Shown piece after piece: positions 46,600-57,003 of a stretch of DNA of 64,000 nucleotides. Position 1 is the first letter of the stretch. Each line of letters opens with the position of its first letter. This DNA is from Timema cristinae (Eukaryota > Arthropoda > Insecta > Phasmatodea > Timematidae). The translations under genes and the position numbers were made by a program. The stretch lies in the NCBI GenBank assembly GCA_039000515.1, contig JBCFYV010009882.1, positions 54,425,846 to 54,489,845 on the forward strand, read 5' to 3'. Under the pieces are notes generated by a model. It saw only the letters and a program-made list of their open reading frames with translations. It was not told the DNA's origin and searched no databases.

Positions 46600-46830
46600 A
46601 GACGTTTAGCCAGAAAGGGTGTGTGTAACACATCTAGCTATGGAAGTGGAGATCTGGGTTCGAATATCGTCTGAGGTGTACTGCCACTAGTTTTCCTCTC
46701 CTCTCACTCTACGTAAACGCCGGTACATTTCTACCTCACTCCTCCACTAAAAGTTATGCATGGTTGATACCTACATCCACGCATCTCGACAGACAATACC
46801 ATATGAACCACAATTAGGATCTACCATCCA
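46600..46830 (+). repeat. SINE (tRNA-like head, family B-type body)
   Basis: 'gtttagccagaaagggtgtg' (A-box region) and 'gatctgggttcgaatatcg' (B box) are followed by 'tcctctcctctcactctacg' and 'ctactcctcc..a' / 'gatacctacatccacgcatc'. The body's last part matches 53985-54050. No (aat)n tail is seen. Confidence 0.6.
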
Positions 46831-46859
46831 AAAGAGAGGGTTCAAACACTTAATAAGGA

Positions 46860-48630
46860 AATTTAAGAAAAAACACAATAACAATCGATAGAGTGGGCTG
46901 GGTGAGTGAGCTTGTTATACCCGCTGGGTAAGCTAGATAACACCCAGCACACGCAATTAGAGATAGAAGAGGGCAAGTTCTCACGGTCGCCCTCAAAGGT
47001 CGATCAACACCGCCCAGACGTCATACCATATTAGTGATTACCTCACATGAACTACTTAACTTAAAATAACCGAAGGATGATACTTATAAAGAAGGAACGA
47101 ATATCACCATCAAGAATAATTTATTATAACTTCTCAAAAAAGAGAACAAAAATAGATATAAATACATAAACAATCATCAAGTATGTAACGTCTTTACAAC
47201 CTTATCCAATGGCCTCATACCATGAGCGCCAAATTTGAAAGCAAACATCTACGCTTACTCAGGAAAGCTACAGTTTGGCGTGAAAGCAACAAATAAACCT
47301 CAGCCTAACCTCGTACAGTTCAATAAGACAATTACCAAAATATAACCTATAAACATTATTATTAATACCTCATCAGTCCCAAAAAGGGGAAGGGGATATA
47401 TGATTAAACCTAACTGACGTATTACCAGATGTTGGTGTTGGATTGACCCATGCATTAGATTGGCCTACACCTCTCGTTTACAACCACAACTTGGTTGCTA
47501 TAACAACTTCCTTTTACCCCTATGGTGCGCTGATGGCGGCAGGTAATTCGTGTTCAAAGGTGAACATCAAAAACAACCCAACAAGAACTATCCTAATACA
47601 ATAAACATTAGCTTAATGAAACACCTTACGAGGTTTATATTTAAAGTTCATAGACAAGGTTAAATTATGAGCACCAAACTTATTAACCTTTGAAAATAAT
47701 TAACAAAAGCAGGTTTTTTAGAGATTACGCTCAATAATATAAGTGCACAAAACGTAACATCATAAATAGTATACATAACATAATATGATCCCAGCAACCA
47801 TTACTCAATTTAAATTTATTATGCCCGAAGTTTTACGTTGAATCATAATAGATCTAAATCTTAACTGTGAACTTTGCCTTGTCATTTAAATCAACACAAA
47901 TGCCCAAACGAAGTAAAATCGTAACTTGTTTCACTAACATATTAAATCTGAAAAATCATAAAGTCCAATTACTATATGCATACTGCTAAGTGCAAAGTTT
48001 TAAGTTATATGTAGGCAGATATTTGAAGACGCAACCTAATGCCAATATGAAAGTTTTAAGTCCATTTATCATGGAAAGTCACTAAAACGCAAGTTTGAAA
48101 GATCAAGTCTATCCATTATGAAATAACAACAAAGTGCCTAAACGGAATTTTAGAAACGTTAAAGATTTCATCTAAACTGAATTTAGCTTACATCGTTAAT
48201 TTTGAAGCGTTCGCCTGTTCAGGCGAATTCCAACGCCAGCCCAAGAGTGGCTCACACTTCACATGGTTGGTCTTTTATATGCACAAAACACGGCTTGCAG
48301 AACATAGTCAAGGGGGGGGACCAAAGAACGTAGACAGGGTGGAGAAGGTTCTAGGAGCCTCACGGATCTAGTAGAAGCCCGCTCGTAAACTTGGTGGAGT
48401 GTTACTTCTTTTCTTCTTATGGTCTTTGGGCAAGCAGAAACGGCGTGACGTATTCCAGTTGACGCGCCTCAGTCTTACAAGGAAGGTCTTGACGGCCAGG
48501 TGTGTGTTGATAAGTGGCTCGCAGTGTTTACATGAGCATGGCCGCTGACGTCTTGTAGAATTGGGTAAGTTTACAATTCCTAGTATTGTAACTTTAGCTA
48601 GCGGCTAATGTTACACATACTACCAATTTT
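46860..48630. other. LTR-like or regulatory DNA, no gene
   Basis: No domain-bearing frame. 48210-48227 is an 18-bp near-palindrome (ttcgcctg tt caggcgaa). At 48271-48280 the minus strand has a TATA box (atataaaaga), and 48468-48565 on the plus strand has an initiator-like TCAGTC and a strong donor (ttgg/gtaagt). GC-richer than the surroundings from 48.2 kb. The mixture resembles an LTR or promoter region, possibly an insertion into the element's right arm. Confidence 0.35.
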
Positions 48631-49162
48631 AGTAGACTTTTGTGGTGGGGAATAGCGGCCCCTAACTGAAGATTTTGTGCCCCTGATTGTGCATAATCAA
48701 GTCTGTGACATCACCAGGAATAAACCCTTTGCCGGGGGGGGGGGAGGGTTGTGGCATCATTAATCTGACACCGAGAATGGACAGTTTCAATGACCTTTTG
48801 TTCTATCATACGGTTTTAAGGTCACAATATATTCCTGTCTCGATTTGTCTTGTCAAACCACCAGGCGCCAGTTATACGTCACCAGGTAAAACCAATTGCG
48901 ACATAATTAAAGGTCGTGATCTAATCTTGTCTCAACTTGTCTTGTCACACCAGGGTTGCGATGACGTCACCATGAAAACCCATTGCCTGGGGGAGGGAGA
49001 GGGTTGTGACACCATAATAGATTAAGGGTCTTGTGAGAGGGAGCCATTGCAGGATGTTCACACTCTTCGCTAAGCCAACAGCCAATCAGAGAGCGATGGG
49101 ACGTAGTCACGTGACCAGATATAGCCAATCGCAGCCTGTTTTAAGGCACTCCACACACTACT
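48631..49162 (-). repeat. Right terminal inverted repeat (family X)
   Basis: Inner end AGTAGACTTTTGTGGTGGGG; outer end (inverted) AGTAGTGTGTGGAGTGCCTT. Contains two tandem sub-repeats of about 100 bp ('cttgtctcgatttgtcttgtc' type followed by 'aattgcgacat'), two 'gggttgtg.c' blocks after G-runs, and CACGTG. Inverse of 41887-42425 with indels. The inner end also starts AGTAG, so the unit could in principle move as a 532-bp element, but the target duplication pairs its outer end with 41887. Confidence 0.75.
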
Positions 49163-49440
49163 GGTGTCGGATTTCTGTGCTGGGAGTCCGAGGTTCAATC
49201 CTCGATCCCGGAAAAGATATATCAAATTTCCAAACACTTCCTTCACCTCTGACAAGACGTGTATTAATCACAAATTGTGAATCTGTGGAATACTATGCCT
49301 CCACCGTAGTTCGGATCCCTTGTTATGCTATAGGTCGTCCATTTCATCTCACAATCAACCTACCATTACACATGAGTGTAAACGCGTATAATCTGAACGG
49401 GTAGTAAGACGCGGTACTAATAATACTAATAATAGTAATA
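49163..49440 (+). repeat. SINE family A, 3' part of the split copy
   Basis: Begins GGTGTCGGATTTCTGTGCTG, B box AGGTTCAATCCTCG, then 'cttcacctctgacaagacgt', 'catttcatctcacaatcaac' and tail 'gaacgggtagtaagacgcgg' + (taa)n. Completes the head at 41855-41886; GGTGTC at 49163-49168 is the right target-site duplicate. Confidence 0.88.
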
Positions 49441-49644
49441 AATAAGGTCTCCATTTTATTGAAATGTAATTTAAGAGTAGGAACAATTTTTGCGGTGGAT
49501 TAAAAAATTGTGTTTACAGTTTAAAATCAAAGTTTGGATTCTGCAATCAATCTCTTTAAAATAGTATATTTTAATCTTCATAATCCCAATTAATGTCTTT
49601 CTATGAAATTCAAACACTAAACTATGTCTCCTTGTTTTGTTTAG

Positions 49645-49745
49645 GTGCAAGCCGTTATTTTTCAAGGAGCCACACTGCAATCTTGTGGGAATGAATAACA
49701 CGCTGCCGTACCCACAATGTTGTCCACACTACGATTGTACCAAAG
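49645..49745 (+). CDS. SVWC-type gene, exon encoding C-terminal half-domain
   Basis: Acceptor 'cttgttttgtttag' and donor 'aaag/gtagat' bound a 101-nt exon open in one frame: CKPLFFKEPHCNLVG, MNNTLPYPQCCPHYDCTK. The five cysteines, including the 'YPQCCP..DC' ending, are the second half of the 8-cysteine single von Willebrand factor C (SVWC/Vago-like) domain, a secreted fold used in arthropod immune and signalling proteins. It starts after two bases of a codon (phase 2) and ends in phase 1. The exon for the first half should lie upstream but was not found; the 7.28-kb insertion lies in that direction. Homology is by recalled pattern, unsearched. Confidence 0.72.
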
Positions 49746-49749
49746 GTAG

Positions 49750-50555
49750 ATTATTACTTTTAAAAATACTTTAGAATATGTATTGAAACATTAATAGTAC
49801 ATAACAAGTTTTCGTAACTTTTTAATCAGGGAGGCCTGCTTTCAAATTTACCCTGTTCCCACTTTAATTTTCCACCAAGAACTTGCAATTTTAATGAAGA
49901 TTTTCTAACGGATCATTTTAATTAATTATCTCCAAATATTTCATTGTGTGTGTGTTCACAAAGTCTTAAAATCACTCCTTAATCCCCGCATATTTACAAA
50001 GCTTTGATAAATATTGAAGCGTTATAATTCAGAGGAGATTTTCCTGAATAGGCGTTAAGGGATAGTGTGAAACCATTAAGGGAAAACAGTAGGCCCAACA
50101 TTCAACCATGATTCAAATTCCGACCTCCTCGCCACTGACAATTTTCATTCATTAATGATAATTCTGAAGACTAATTGTATTTTACTAAAAAAAAAAAATA
50201 TTGTTTTATATAGGAAAATATTTAAATAAGTATATTTCTGGTACCATGCGTTTCATGTTACTTATGTTGGGCCTAAAAATTCATAAAATACTTCCTTTAT
50301 TGCCATATCCACACCCTTGGCTCCTTAATTGTTGTAAGAAAGCGAACTTTAAAATTATTCGAAAATACTTTGGTGAGTGCCTATAAAATTGACAAGTTTG
50401 ATGGAAATAAATCAATAATTTTAAAAGATAATTGGATCCATCACACCCTATTTATTACACACACTTATATAAATTTTAATGGATTTGAACCAAATATATC
50501 ATTCACAATAAACTATTTGAAACCAAAAGCCAAAATAGGATTATATATTTGGCAT
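49750..50555. other. Intron sequence, AT-rich
   Basis: Between the first two SVWC-type exons. About 50030-50150 resembles, on the minus strand, a decayed SINE head ('GGTCGGAATTTGAATC' as a weak B box). Otherwise featureless. Confidence 0.35.
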
Positions 50556-50559
50556 AAAA

Positions 50560-51690
50560 TATTGTAAAATATATGGTACGACAAACTCACACAAACTTTA
50601 TCCTATTTTGTATTAAAGCTTATAAGAAAATATAATAAAATAGTTTTTTAGTGCAGTACCCTTAATTAAGTTTTAATCATAAAAACAAACACATAATCTT
50701 GTTAATCACAGTATTCACTTTTTATAGTGTATACATTTAAAATCAAATTGTTAAAATATATTAACCGAATTCAAATTTTCAAAATAATTACATGTAAACT
50801 ACGTTTAATTATTTGTTATTCGTAAAATAAAAATGTATTCTTATTTATTATGAAAAACTATTCACAAATTCCCATTTTGAATTCAATCTTCAAGTTAAAT
50901 TTCTGTAACATTAATATTTTCTATAACTTGAATTTTTTTATTTCAGATAAATAAAGATACATTAATTTTGATATGTAATAGTCTCCCGATACCAATTTTG
51001 AACCAAATAGTTAAAGCCAGTTTAAAAAATATTCAAATTAAAGAAAAAAACAGTAGCCAATAATTAGTCTACCCGTAGCCACACTTCTCCCCAATACAGG
51101 TGTACAACTTTATTTTTCGTGTTAATGTCAAACACACCTTAGATATACATTTTAAGCAAAATCGTTAAATATTCATTTTCCAATTAAGTTAAATTCTCAA
51201 AAATTACTCTAACCTTAATCTAATTTTTACCTTAACAAAGTATACAGGATTATTTGGCATGTCAACCACTCCCAAGATACCCATTTTTGAACCAAATAGT
51301 TTTGGAAATTTTAAAAATATTGCCAGTTTTTGAAAAACCAGTCATCAGTAAACTACCAAAAAATGATTTTTTTACCCTAAAATAAATATACAGTGTTAAT
51401 TATCATGTCAATTATTCCCAAGAAACCCATTTTGAACCAAATATGTAAGCCATGTTTTAAATATTTCAAGTTTTTGAAAAATAAGTCATCATTAAACTAC
51501 CCATAAATGAGCTTTACCCCCAAAGCAAGTATACACTGCTATTTGTAATGTCAAACACCCCCAAGATACCCATTTGAAACCAAATTATTGAAGCCATTTG
51601 TAAAATATATTAAGTTTTTGAAAAAACAGTAATCAGTAAGCTACCCTTCAACGAACTTTTGCCCTAAATACAGGCCTATAATGCTATTTG
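50560..51690 (+). repeat. Degenerate ~145-bp satellite array 2
   Basis: Same unit as 40.15-41.48 kb: 'catgtcaaccactcccaaga' (51258), 'catgtcaattattcccaaga' (51403), 'aatgtcaaacacccccaaga' (51547), spaced about 144-145 bp, each followed by 'tacccattt.gaaccaaat' and 'cagt.atcagtaaactacc'. It lies in the intron between SVWC-type exons and stops abruptly at a piggyBac relic. Confidence 0.75.
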
Positions 51691-52313
51691 AAAATATCCC
51701 AAATATATCTGATATGGGTAAATTTATCATCTACTACCCTTCTTGGTCTATTTGTCTTATCATCAAATCGTAAGAAAGTTGTCAAAAAGAGAAAAAGTTT
51801 CATTGAGATGGTTGCCTTGAAAAAGCCATTACCATAAATGTGTGATCATAACTCATCTACATTTAGACTGCCACTTCGTAAAAGGCCAGCCAAATAAAAC
51901 AAACTAAACAAAGCCTTGATTTCTACAACATTAGTTGGTCTAACAGTATGGTTGTCATAAGAATATTTTGCAGAGTTCCTTTCTATTTCTTCATTTTAAT
52001 GAGTAGATATTTTACTCAAAATATTTCCACTGAACAAAATACCCCACGCTTCTATTGGTTCCTTAACATTTTCTTCCCCTTGTTTGGGTCCCGGCCTAAT
52101 TATTAATAAATTTCTTGCATTAGGCCTACCTCGTCTGCTTAGACGTGTACAGCTCCAAGGGAACCTATTCCGTCTATAGACAAAAGGTCCCAGTTGAACG
52201 TCTTCTGTGTTCCTTGGTGCTAGCTCTGCTACTTGTTCTTCCACAGGACCGGCTTCCACATCTCCTACTGGATCTTCGGGCTGTTCGTCGTCTTTATCGA
52301 TGTGTTGCTCCAT
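51690..52313 (-). pseudogene. piggyBac-type transposase, N-terminal part
   Basis: Minus strand: an acidic N-terminus (IDKDDEQPEDPVGDVE), then RRGRPNARNLLIIRPGPKQG and KEPIEAWGILFSGNILS; after a stop the same frame continues NEEIERNSAKYSYDNHTVRP, VVEIKALFSLFYLAGLLRSG, and after a second stop FLTTFLRFDDKTNRPRR. This is the region before the DDD catalytic core of piggyBac (DDE_Tnp_1_7) transposases. Roughly 200 codons survive with two stops and essentially no frameshift; the catalytic aspartates lie beyond the truncation at about 51690, where satellite begins. Confidence 0.82.
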
Positions 52314-52555
52314 AACAGTTTCTGGTTCTTTATCAGTGAACTAATGTCAGGGAAATAACTCATCTTATATATTTCCTTCCAACAACGCTATGATTTCATT
52401 GACATTCAGTCCAAGTGCCATGTCTTCTGAAAGTATATTAACTAGCTAGAGTATAATAATTATATGGATAAAGTAAGAGAGTTTAAATAGTGTCATTATA
52501 ATACATATAATAAATAAAAGAAAGATAAATACGAGGAAAAATGTGTTTCTTAAAT

Positions 52556-52769
52556 GGTAAGATGGGGTACAATACACCCCATGGTAGTAGTTTGGTTACA
52601 AAAATAGTTCCACCTACCTTATATCAAGATGTCAGGGCCCAGAACGTCATCCACAGTGAAGGTAAAATTCCAGAATGAGTTTACATGGGTCGAAACAAAA
52701 GATACCCACACCACTCAAGCCTGGCAACATAAAGAATATAATCTGGGGTGTGCAGTACCCCACCTTACC
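52556..52769. mobile_element. 214-bp MITE-like element with palindromic ends
   Basis: Left end GGTAAGATGGGGTACAATAC followed by ACCCCA; right end, inverted, GGTAAGGTGGGGTACTGCAC followed by ACCCCA: 23 of 26 positions agree. Each end is itself a near-palindrome (TGGGGT...ACCCCA). Such ends indicate a small non-autonomous DNA transposon. Flanking target duplication is not obvious. A 65-codon frame inside is not considered a gene. Confidence 0.6.
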
Positions 52770-53599
52770 TTTCTAGGTTTAAACACACACAAAAAACGAG
52801 ATTGTCACTTGGTTGTTTGTTACTAAACACTATTCTTTATTTGCTACATCTCACCAAACATCTGTATGGAAGCAATGGAAATGTGACATCAGAAAACTGG
52901 TTTTCTTCTTACGAGTTGACTGAAGAATTGAATAAAAGAAAACTTACTTCTTTGGGGACTTCATTTAATAATATACCGCAAATACCATCCTCAATGTTGT
53001 CACATGTATCAGAGATGTCTACTATTTATTATTTTGGTTGGCTTCTATTATTTCACTTGAGACACTTCACTCATCTTGGTTAGTGTGAGATTCGCCGTCA
53101 AAAGATTTAAGATAAATTCAAAATATCAATTGCTTTAGCCGTGATGTAATATAATTAATATTAACTATCATGCCTGAATGTTTTTTACAATAATAATTAG
53201 ATCCACGGCGACTAACCGAGTGGCTAACGCGAAGTGTCGTTAAATGATTTTAAAAAATATGACACCCTAGAGTTGACCCAGGAGCGTCCATGGCCTAAGC
53301 CCAGCGAGATAAGAGTAACGAGTCTCCTAATCGACTCAACTGATTCTTTTTTTATTAATATCAGGAAAACACTCCAATTGGTCCTCGTGACCAGCATGAA
53401 CGAAAACAAGGGAATAAAACCACCCCCCTTAGCTTTCAGGAAGCTATTTTTATACCGACGGTGACTCTCACAATATTCCTTAATACCTGGCTTGCAATCC
53501 CCGTTACTGCCTACAAGGTTGCAAAACATCTTATTTTCTGCCATGTTATTAAAGAATTGCAGCAATTTAACACTAATATTCAATATTTTGTTTTTTCAG

Positions 53600-53653
53600 A
53601 CGAACATGGTATACTTAAGAACGACACCAAGGGCTTAAGAGTGAATCAAAAAG
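53600..53653 (+). CDS. SVWC-type gene, linker exon
   Basis: Acceptor 'tattttgttttttcag' and donor 'aaag/gtaata' bound 54 nt. Joined to the previous exon (phase 1) it reads D, EHGILKNDTKGLRVNQK, and ends in phase 1, which joins the next exon (57513) to give G. A hydrophilic 18-residue segment between two SVWC-type domains fits a linker. The exon is short and assigned mainly by its splice sites and phase, so it is less certain than its neighbours. Confidence 0.5.
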
Positions 53654-53889
53654 GTAATAAATTATTTGTTATAATTGCATGGAAATAACAATGTGAAACT
53701 AACAATGCAAAGTCAGTTTTTTGATATATGAATGATCAAAAATAACAGCTTATGTACATTTTTGTGATAACAATGTACGATTAACTTCAAGATCAAGAAA
53801 CATTGTAAAGGAATTTAGGAATGCCTGAAGATGTGCACCTCAAGTGTAATTTTTGTTTTTATAATTTTACATATATTGAGGTACTAGTG

Positions 53890-54062
53890 CAGACTGCAAC
53901 TTCACCCCACCCTACGGGCTTAAGATTTATTCCACGGTTCCAGCAAGCAAAGGCAGACAGTTTACTTCACTGTACGATATACCTTACTCCTCCACCAACA
54001 GTGGTCCATGACGGATACCTACAACCAAGAAAGTCGGCAGACGATACCAAACAAACAACTTT
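53890..54062 (+). repeat. SINE 3' body fragment
   Basis: 'ccttactcctccaccaacag', 'tggtccatgacggatacctacaacc' style sequence and 'gcagacgatacca' match 46.74-46.80 kb. Upstream 53920-53960 may belong to the same copy. It is open for 90 codons on the plus strand only by chance. Confidence 0.5.
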
Positions 54063-54715
54063 AGTAAACTTTTTGGGGGTTAGCAGCCCCTAACTGAAGG
54101 TTATAAATCACCGTAAGTCTTCCGAGGCCCCTGATTGTGTATAACCATAGCTGTTGCGACATCAACGGGAAAAAACCATTACCCCATAGATAGGAGAAAG
54201 GGGTGAGGGAGGGTTTGCGACACTGGGAAAACACATTGCCTGAGTAAGGGAAAGAAAATGAAAGGGGTCTTATAGCCAGGAACCATTTCTCACACTCTAC
54301 GCTAAACGGTCGTCAGGAGAGGTTCGTACTGTGTGTTCCCTCTCTAGTCAGCGATGCTGAGGTAGGAGCACCCGACGCCGTGGACTGCACGCCAATTAGT
54401 AAAATAAACTCCCACACCAATAAACTCTAACGCCCGTCCCAATCCTACCCTGACATAAAAAAACCAATCAGCACACATAAAAAAATGAGACAATAATAAA
54501 CAAGTTTGGACAACAATAAACAAGTTTTGAACACTGGAAAGGGGTCAGAGGGAGGGGAGGGATGGGGCTGGTGGAGGGGGAAGTGGGGAGAGGTGGGGGC
54601 CAAGTGGGGAGGGAGATACCTAACAGCCAATAGCCAATCAGAGAGTGACACAATATTGCGTAATCATCACAATACACACTCTCTCCAAGGCGGTGTCAAA
54701 GGTTAAAGGTCAAAT
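54063..54715 (+). repeat. Family X terminal-repeat copy
   Basis: Inner end AGTAAACTTTTTGGGGGTTA matches 48631. It goes on with 'cccctaactgaaggtt', 'cccctgattgtgtataa', 'gcgacatcaacggg', 'ctacgctaa', 'ggcgtcgggtgctcctacct' (inverted) and 'caatcagagagtgacacaat'. Its outer end differs from the 41.9/49.2-kb type and instead matches the inverse of 58385-58460 ('ggagagagtgtgtatt', 'tttgac'). So it represents a second subfamily of the same element. Confidence 0.7.
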
Positions 54716-54860
54716 TGGGGTGATAGGGCTTCCTAGGTAGTTATAGACATACATTTTAAACAAAATTGTTATAGCCATTTTCTAAATATTTGTAATTCAT
54801 AAAAACTACTCTTCAGTAAACTACACTTAATTGAATATCTATATAATATTTAAATATCAA
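54716..54860 (+). repeat. Satellite unit next to family X end
   Basis: 'taggtagttatagacataca' then 'ttttaaacaaaattgttata' and 'cttcagtaaactacactta': one unit of the ~145-bp satellite. The inverse of its first 15 bases flanks the other subfamily-2 end at 58370-58385. Confidence 0.55.
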
Positions 54861-55319
54861 GTTTGAACCAAATCCTACTATAAACTTTCATTCAATGGAT
54901 CGTTTTCTGCGTCAATGCAGTTGAATATTCTTAAAGTAAACTGTTTTAATTATAATGCACACCTCCCTAACTTTCAATAATTTTATACTTTTGAAATTGG
55001 GATTGTTTGGTTTTGAAAGCCTTTCACACATATAAGATTTTTTTTTAAATAAAATATACCTGAAATACTGGAATTATGCGAGATTTAAAAACCACATTTC
55101 AGTAGATACCTTGCAAGCACAAATATTTTACTATAGTAAAATGTAGAATAAGACTGGGTAGCAAAAAATAATTTTTTTCGTCCATAAAGCGAAAAAAAAG
55201 GTGGATATGATAGTATTTTTGTGCTGAATTTTAATCTAATTTTAGAATTTTTCTATCATGTAAGAATTTTGATTAATACCCATTTAAATTTTACACTGTT
55301 ACGTTTATAAAATACAGAT

Positions 55320-57003
55320 ATAGTAAAGGGCTTATCTCAAATAAAAAGTAGAAGTGTAGGATTTTCTGCTGTATTTTGCATCTGGAATATCCCTCTTTAG
55401 GATCCAAAAATAGTCAACAAGAATATTTGGACTCCACTTAACCTGGTAACGTTTTTACATTCCAGAAATGGCTTGATGAAACCGTTTACAGTGTTCGTCA
55501 CTGACCGCTCCAGGATTTTCTAGGAATAAATCCAGGTGCGAATATAAGAAATATATTTTCAAAGACATGTTACATCCCATGATCTTGTAAGAGTTTAACA
55601 AATCATTCATTATATCTTTGTAGTTGTCTGATTTATATTTCCCTAAAAAGTTCTGGCAAATACGCTTGAAAGAATCCCACGGAGCCTTTTCTACCTGGTT
55701 CAACTGACCATCTTACAAAGATCCTCTCTTTGATAATTGCATCACTGATCTTTGGAAATTTTGTCTTCTGTATGTAAATCCAAGCCGACTTTGATCCATT
55801 GCATTAAAAAATTTTCATAAGACCAAGCTTTATATGGAGTGGAGGTAAATACACTTTTTTCGGATCAACAAGTTGTGTATTGACAACATTCCTGTTTCAT
55901 GGTGTTATCGATGTACGCTTTGGTCACTGTTTCTGGGTGTAGTGTTTTTGCCGGTCTCTGCTGTACCACTTACATGGATAACAGTAGTACTTCGTGAAAT
56001 CAAGTTGTAGTTCAAGCAAAAGAGCAATGACTTTCAAGTCACCACAGAGATTCCATTTGTATTCATCATACTTGATTTTTTCCAGAAGAAGTTTCATGCT
56101 CACATATGTTTCTTTCATATCGGCAGCATGAACTAGTGGCACTGAGGGAAACTTATTTCCATTATGGAGAAGCACAGCTTTCAAGCTAGCTTTAGAAGAA
56201 TCAATAAATAAACGCCATTCATCTGTATTGTACTCGTGACCAAGTGCTTCCATAACAGCATAAGCACCATTACAAAAAACAAGCCGGTCTTCAAGGGGAA
56301 ATAAATCATTAAAGTCACTATGACTAAAAACAGAAACTTTTGTTTCATTATGGAGGAGATTTCAGCTTTTCAATCTGGATCCTAAAAGTTATGCTTTCCT
56401 TTTAGAGAGAGTTAAATCTAGGACAATGTCATTGAGATCACCTTGAGTAAATAAATGTGGTTAATAAAATGAACAGGAAGCTTCAAAAGTGGGATTAAAC
56501 CTTACATTGTCATCATCATTACCATGCTCTACATTAACCTCTTTTTCTTTTTCTTCTTGTCCATCATAATTAAGTATGACATTTTCTGGAGGCTTTGGCA
56601 TCGGAAATTCTTCACTATGTGGCACAGGCCTCACGGCAGATGGTAAATCAAGTTACGTCACGGTGTATTTTGATTAGGAATTGATGCCTGAAATGTTTAT
56701 GTGACAAAACTAGCAATCTGTAGAGTGATATTTTGATTTCCGTCAAATCATTGGAACACCAAAATTCATGTGTCTAGAACCATTTGACCAGTTCGTGAGG
56801 AGTCTGACATAATTGACACAACTAGAATGAAGGGCCCAATTTGGATCTTGATCACCAATATTGCAACCAAAAGAAAGCTTCTTAATGAATGGAATAAAAC
56901 TACGTTTACTATTTTCAAATGTTACCTCACCACAAATATAGCAAAAAGAGTTCGGATGGTTAACACAATTTCTCTGCATTGTACCACTCGGTGTTCTGAA
57001 CAC
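55320..57003 (-). pseudogene. Relic of a widespread transposon-type gene
   Basis: Frames in order on the minus strand: 57003-56743 with a cysteine-rich start (NHPNSFCYICGEVTFENSKR, CNIGDQDPNWALHSSCVNYV, NGSRHMNFGVPM); 56253-55924 (GHEYNTDEWRLFIDSSKASL, AVLLHNGNKFPSVPLVHAAD, NLCGDLKVIALLLELQ); 55703-55455 (YKIMGCNMSLKIYFLYSHLD, AVSDEHCKRFHQAISGM); then, after a stop, KRYQVKWSPNILVDYFW and RDIPDAKYSRKS. I recall this as an abundant multi-copy family in arthropod and other invertebrate genomes, predicted as uncharacterised proteins and probably mobile. The parts are collinear over about 560 codons but separated by several frameshifts and stops, so it is dead. Its superfamily is not known to me. 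Confidence 0.7.

Larger units (their letters stand above)
41887..49162. mobile_element. 7.28-kb Polinton-like element inserted in a SINE
   Basis: Bounded by GGTGTC on both sides (41881-41886 and 49163-49168) inside a single SINE. The outer ends are inverted copies: left AGTAGTGTTTGGGGCACCTT, right (inverted) AGTAGTGTGTGGAGTGCCTT, continuing with AAACAGGCTG.GATTGG and ctctctgattgg. Six-bp target duplications, AG-starting termini and long inverted repeats are Polinton/Maverick hallmarks, and the same terminal sequence abuts the capsid/protease gene cluster at 58.4-64 kb. At 7.3 kb it is about half the usual Polinton length and retains only two small unassigned minus-strand frames, so it is a deleted or non-autonomous derivative, itself invaded by SINE and LTR-like DNA. 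Confidence 0.75.

Noticed and set aside
48631..49162. Stand-alone 532-bp MITE
   Set aside because: Both ends begin AGTAG, but the left flank (aatttt) is not a copy of GGTGTC, whereas 41881-41886 is; the larger element explains the data better.
53224..53583. 119-codon minus-strand frame
   Set aside because: No recognisable domain and no splice context; the start region (53200-53225) looks tRNA-derived on the plus strand ('accgagtggctaacgcg'), so it is probably decayed repeat.
53821..54093. 90-codon plus-strand frame as an SVWC-type exon
   Set aside because: Its last two-thirds is SINE body and family X end; cysteine spacing does not fit.
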